From: Lucinisca nassula
Taxonomy: Eukaryota; Mollusca; Bivalvia; Lucinida; Lucinidae
Assembly (NCBI GenBank): GCA_963580285.1
Contig: CAUZLF010000216.1
Span: 62,001-126,000 of the forward strand
Length of the DNA: 64,000 nucleotides
Reading direction: 5' to 3'
Shown: piece after piece, positions 61,309 to 64,000 of the stretch
How positions within the stretch are numbered: the stretch's first letter is position 1
Layout of the letters: the number at the start of each line of letters is the position of its first letter
The notes under the pieces: model-generated
What the model saw: the letters and a program-made list of their open reading frames with translations, nothing else
The model's database searches: none
Told to the model about the DNA's origin: nothing
Program-made: the position numbers and the translations under genes

Positions 61309-61674
61309 GCGGAATTCAGCATTCGATAGGGGGGACGCTTTGCTTAGACAGCTGTTTGGTTGTAATGAAACTTTACGCCTTGAGCCTAGATTTCAAATAC
61401 TGGTTGCTGGGAGCAAGGCTGAAGTTTGTTTCTTTCAGGACTTCTACTTGGACTGGGTGGCATCTCCTTCATGGAAGTGGTTCGCCATACCCAGAAGATT
61501 TGTTCTTGAGCCTAGATTCCGGGTACTGGTTGCTGGGAGCAGAGCTGAGGCTTGTTTCTTTCAGAACTTCTTGAACTGGGTGGCGTCTCCTTCAGGGAAA
61601 TGGTTCGCCATAGCCTGAGGATGTGTTCCCCCCAGGGTCATACTAAAAATTTCTAAATTGCAAGTCATAAGTAA
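61309..61674 (+). repeat. B1 copy of split direct repeat (visible overlap with B2)
   Basis: 366 bp matching 63635-64000 with one difference (TTTCAAATAC here, TTCCAAATAC there). The true B1 may run on to 62564, where it would abut A2; B2 is cut by the window edge, so this cannot be tested. Inside B is an internal imperfect duplication ('ggtggc...tccttca' repeated about 110 bp apart). Confidence 0.9.
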
Positions 61675-61844
61675 GGTTCGCACGTGCAGCCGGGGCTATT
61701 TGAGTATATGTAATATGGGATGGATTACATGGTATGCATTGCATAATGCAGAAGATGGTATGGAATGCGTGTCATGGAATGCATTTTGGAGTGCACATTA
61801 CGGAGTGCTCACTGTCAAGATTAGTTGGAGTGCATAAATTGGAG

Positions 61845-62300
61845 TGCACAAGAGTTGGGATAGATTGGAGCGTACAAATAGGATGTGCGCAATATCTGGA
61901 TTGTTACATAATTTGGAGCGTACAAATAGGATGTGCGCAATATCTGGATTGTTACATAATTTGGAGCGTACAGTCAGGATGTGCGCAATATTTAGAATGC
62001 TAAAAAATTGTAAAGCATACAAACAAGATGTATGCAATATTTGGAATACTTGGAGCGTACAAATAGGATGTGCGCAATATTTGGATTGTTACAAAATTTG
62101 GAGCGTACAAACAGGATGTGCGCAATATTTGGAATGTTAAAAAATTGTGGAGCGTACAACAGGATGTACGCAATATTTGGAATACTCTGTTACAAAATTT
62201 GGAGCGTACTATAGGAAGTGCGCAATTTTGGAATGTTACAAAATCTTGGAGCACACATTTGGAGTGTGCGCATATTTTGGAATACTCAAAATTCAAAATT
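61845..62300 (+). repeat. 48-bp minisatellite in the B1-A2 interval
   Basis: About eight to nine units of roughly 48 bp, core TTGGAGCGTACAAATAGGAT then GTGCGCAATATYTGGAT. Units 2 and 3 are nearly identical; later ones drift. The periodicity makes long open frames on both strands that I do not regard as genes. Confidence 0.88.
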
Positions 62301-62564
62301 GGATTGCACAATATTTTGAGTGCAAACATATTAATAATTTGGTGCCCGTTTTCGTGCGAGCAAGGTTATATGCTGTCACTGCGTCCCCCCTTTGACCTGA
62401 ATCTACTCGGTGTCCATATACTGCCAGATATTGATATTGTAGAGATCGAAAGTAAGACAACTAAACATATTATTGAAATAATGTTTTATTAAATAGGTGA
62501 AAAAGGAGATAAATAAAAGTAGTTGTATCTATATATATATTTTGTTGTATGAGTGAGCATCCTT

Positions 62565-62897
62565 AATAATAGGGATTATCAACTAAATGATAATCCCATT
62601 TATTTGGTGCGAACAAATTGAATGGACTGTCATTAATGTGTCATGATTGCAGCTTCAGGGTGGCTTGACCTCTCATTATTTAGGTTTAAACAATGTCTGA
62701 TCGCAATTTCGATCTCGTCATCCACCATGACAGTTGGTCCAGGTTACTGGACGCTTGCACCGTGTTTGTTATTCAGCAGTCAAGTGTCTTAAGGGCCAAA
62801 CTATGGTTTGGCGTCTTGCGCATGCGCAGGGAAACCTTCCTTTTCCGTTTTCAAATCCAGCAAAAGAAAGTTGTATTTTTTATGAGGAATCTAAAAC
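62565..62897 (+). repeat. A2 copy of split direct repeat
   Basis: 333 bp, no difference from 57632-57964 found. Its right flank (CACCCACCCGCCG) is unrelated to that of A1. Confidence 0.92.
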
Positions 62898-63634
62898 CCA
62901 CCCACCCGCCGCTGTCGTTGTGATCTTATTGGCAGTCCGGGAATTTTAATACCTGATACTGTCTTAAGTTCTTTTCATTTCAGGCTTGTTTGGTGCCTCC
63001 TGGTGCTGAGGCTGGCATGTCCTAATTGTCAGAAATTTAAATCAGAAAGGGATACTTTAGAGTCTAATGTTGAAGATATTCTGGGCAGAGAGGAGGTGAA
63101 AATGGTAACAGACATTAACCTGAAAGTGTTGACAGGCATGATTGAAGACATTAGTAAGCAAGGAAGGAAGGAACTGACAGATGCACTGATGGAATTCATC
63201 AGGAGCACAAAAAGATTTTAAATTGCGTTGTAATATTAGTATCATGAGTTTTTCACATAGTATAATGTACAAGTGACTTATTTAAGTACCAAGTGGCTAT
63301 AGGTAGCGATAAAATGCCTTATAGATTTACAACAACAACAACAACAAATATGTTCTATAAAAGGGTTATCTTTTGGAAGCAGGTAATGCACTACGGAAGT
63401 GGAGGGTGTGGTGTGTGCATGTTTTCTGGACCGGACTGGCTAGTTTCGGCCAATTATGCCTCATCAGTGACCCTCAGATATTTTCAAATTTCAACAATGG
63501 AATCAATGATCCCAAAGGACAAGAAAATATAATCTACACTATGATGTAGACTCCGGATCTGTTGTTTATGGCCACCTAATTTCTTCACCGAGAGATTCTG
63601 CTGACTTTTGATCAGCTGAGCTTCGAGGTGCAAT
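62898..63634 (+). other. Interval between A2 and B2
   Basis: 737 bp absent from the A1-B1 interval. It holds the 72-codon frame at 63003-63221 and an (ACA)n stretch (63329-63347). No promoter or terminator can be named with confidence. Confidence 0.45.
63003..63221 (+). other. 72-codon open frame between A2 and B2, unrecognised
   Basis: It is preceded by a pyrimidine tract and TTTCAG at 62978-62983. The peptide begins LRLACPNCQKFKSERDTLES and is rich in charged residues with helix-forming spacing (DINLKVLTGMIEDISKQGR). I do not recognise a family. It could be the last exon of an element gene or simply non-coding. Confidence 0.3.
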
Positions 63635-64000
63635 GCGGAATTCAGCATTCGATAGGGGGGACGCTTTGCTTAGACAGCTGTTTGGTTGTAATGAAACTTT
63701 ACGCCTTGAGCCTAGATTCCAAATACTGGTTGCTGGGAGCAAGGCTGAAGTTTGTTTCTTTCAGGACTTCTACTTGGACTGGGTGGCATCTCCTTCATGG
63801 AAGTGGTTCGCCATACCCAGAAGATTTGTTCTTGAGCCTAGATTCCGGGTACTGGTTGCTGGGAGCAGAGCTGAGGCTTGTTTCTTTCAGAACTTCTTGA
63901 ACTGGGTGGCGTCTCCTTCAGGGAAATGGTTCGCCATAGCCTGAGGATGTGTTCCCCCCAGGGTCATACTAAAAATTTCTAAATTGCAAGTCATAAGTAA
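63635..64000 (+). repeat. B2 copy of split direct repeat, truncated by window end
   Basis: Matches 61309-61674 with one base change and continues to the last base of the window, so its right border is not seen. Confidence 0.9.

Larger units (their letters stand above)
57632..64000 (+). mobile_element. DIRS-order (tyrosine recombinase) retrotransposon with split direct repeats, coding region degraded; 3' end cut by window
   Basis: Repeats occur in the order A1 (57632-57964), B1 (from 61309), A2 (62565-62897), B2 (from 63635). Between A1 and B1, in element order, are traces of a DIRS-type reverse transcriptase, RNase H, a tyrosine recombinase HSFRIG motif and an SGNH hydrolase-like segment. 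The A1-internal-B1-A2-B2 order is known for PAT/Ngaro elements, some of which also carry a hydrolase-like ORF. Frameshifts and stops interrupt every domain. It presumably lies in an intron of the RTK gene. An alternative is two separate insertions sharing ends A and B, but the sequence after A2 does not match that after A1. Confidence 0.68.

Noticed and set aside
61734..62492. Overlapping frames of 80-140 codons at 61.7-62.5 kb
   Set aside because: Produced by the 48-bp minisatellite, which is a multiple of three.
57632..62897. A1 and A2 as long terminal repeats of an LTR retrotransposon
   Set aside because: No TG...CA ends, no primer-binding site or polypurine tract seen. The RT has DIRS-type motifs, and a second repeat pair (B) interleaves with A.

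Overview
ORGANISM. This is eukaryotic, animal DNA, most likely from a bivalve mollusc; the species is not determinable from the window. The grounds are large introns with GT-AG splice sites, a metazoan receptor tyrosine kinase, several tRNA-headed SINE families, many short palindromic MITEs, and mosaic tandem-repeat transposons with GTCC/GGAC-type microsatellites of a kind common in bivalve genomes. There is no operon, no prokaryotic gene and no CRISPR array. GENE CONTENT. The only host protein gene I can support is on the minus strand. It is the 3' part of a receptor tyrosine kinase of the Met/Ron type: nine exons between 56663 and 34283 that join in phase into 474 codons plus a stop. They encode the end of an IPT/TIG domain, one transmembrane helix, a juxtamembrane segment and a full-length kinase domain. 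The kinase fold is intact, but the alpha-C Glu, the HRD Asp and the DFG Asp are all replaced (Thr, HSN and EYG), so I predict a membrane pseudokinase. The ATP-binding Lys is kept. In the intron just downstream of the catalytic-loop exon lies a minisatellite of about nine copies whose unit contains the 3' end of that exon together with its splice donor. LAYOUT. 1-1832: end of a Helitron-like tandem-array element. 2467-3393: GATATC-rich foldback element. 3.5-7.3 kb: MITEs and a 1.1 kb long-inverted-repeat element. 7349-10240: a complete tandem-array element. 10.2-34.2 kb: intergenic mosaic of MITEs, SINEs (several with visible target-site duplications) and further tandem-array elements, with no host gene seen. 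34.28-56.66 kb: the kinase gene, its introns loaded with nested SINEs, MITEs, a LINE fragment (within the last intron) and tandem arrays. 57.6-64.0 kb: further upstream, presumably in the next intron, a decayed DIRS-order (tyrosine-recombinase) retroelement. It shows broken reverse transcriptase, RNase H, tyrosine recombinase and SGNH-hydrolase-like traces, and repeats in the order A1 - B1 - A2 - B2. That order is the split-direct-repeat architecture of PAT/Ngaro elements. A1 and A2 are identical over 333 bp although the coding region is dead. HOW PARTS RELATE. The host gene supplies the only conserved coding signal; nearly everything else is mobile DNA in layers. Several nestings give relative ages: SINE within SINE, MITE within SINE, MITE within MITE, tandem-array element within MITE, and LINE within a DNA-transposon remnant. 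The most unusual non-coding pattern is a short hairpin core shared by several otherwise different MITE families; its stem sequence differs from copy to copy while remaining self-complementary within each copy. Family names for repeats are inferred from structure only.
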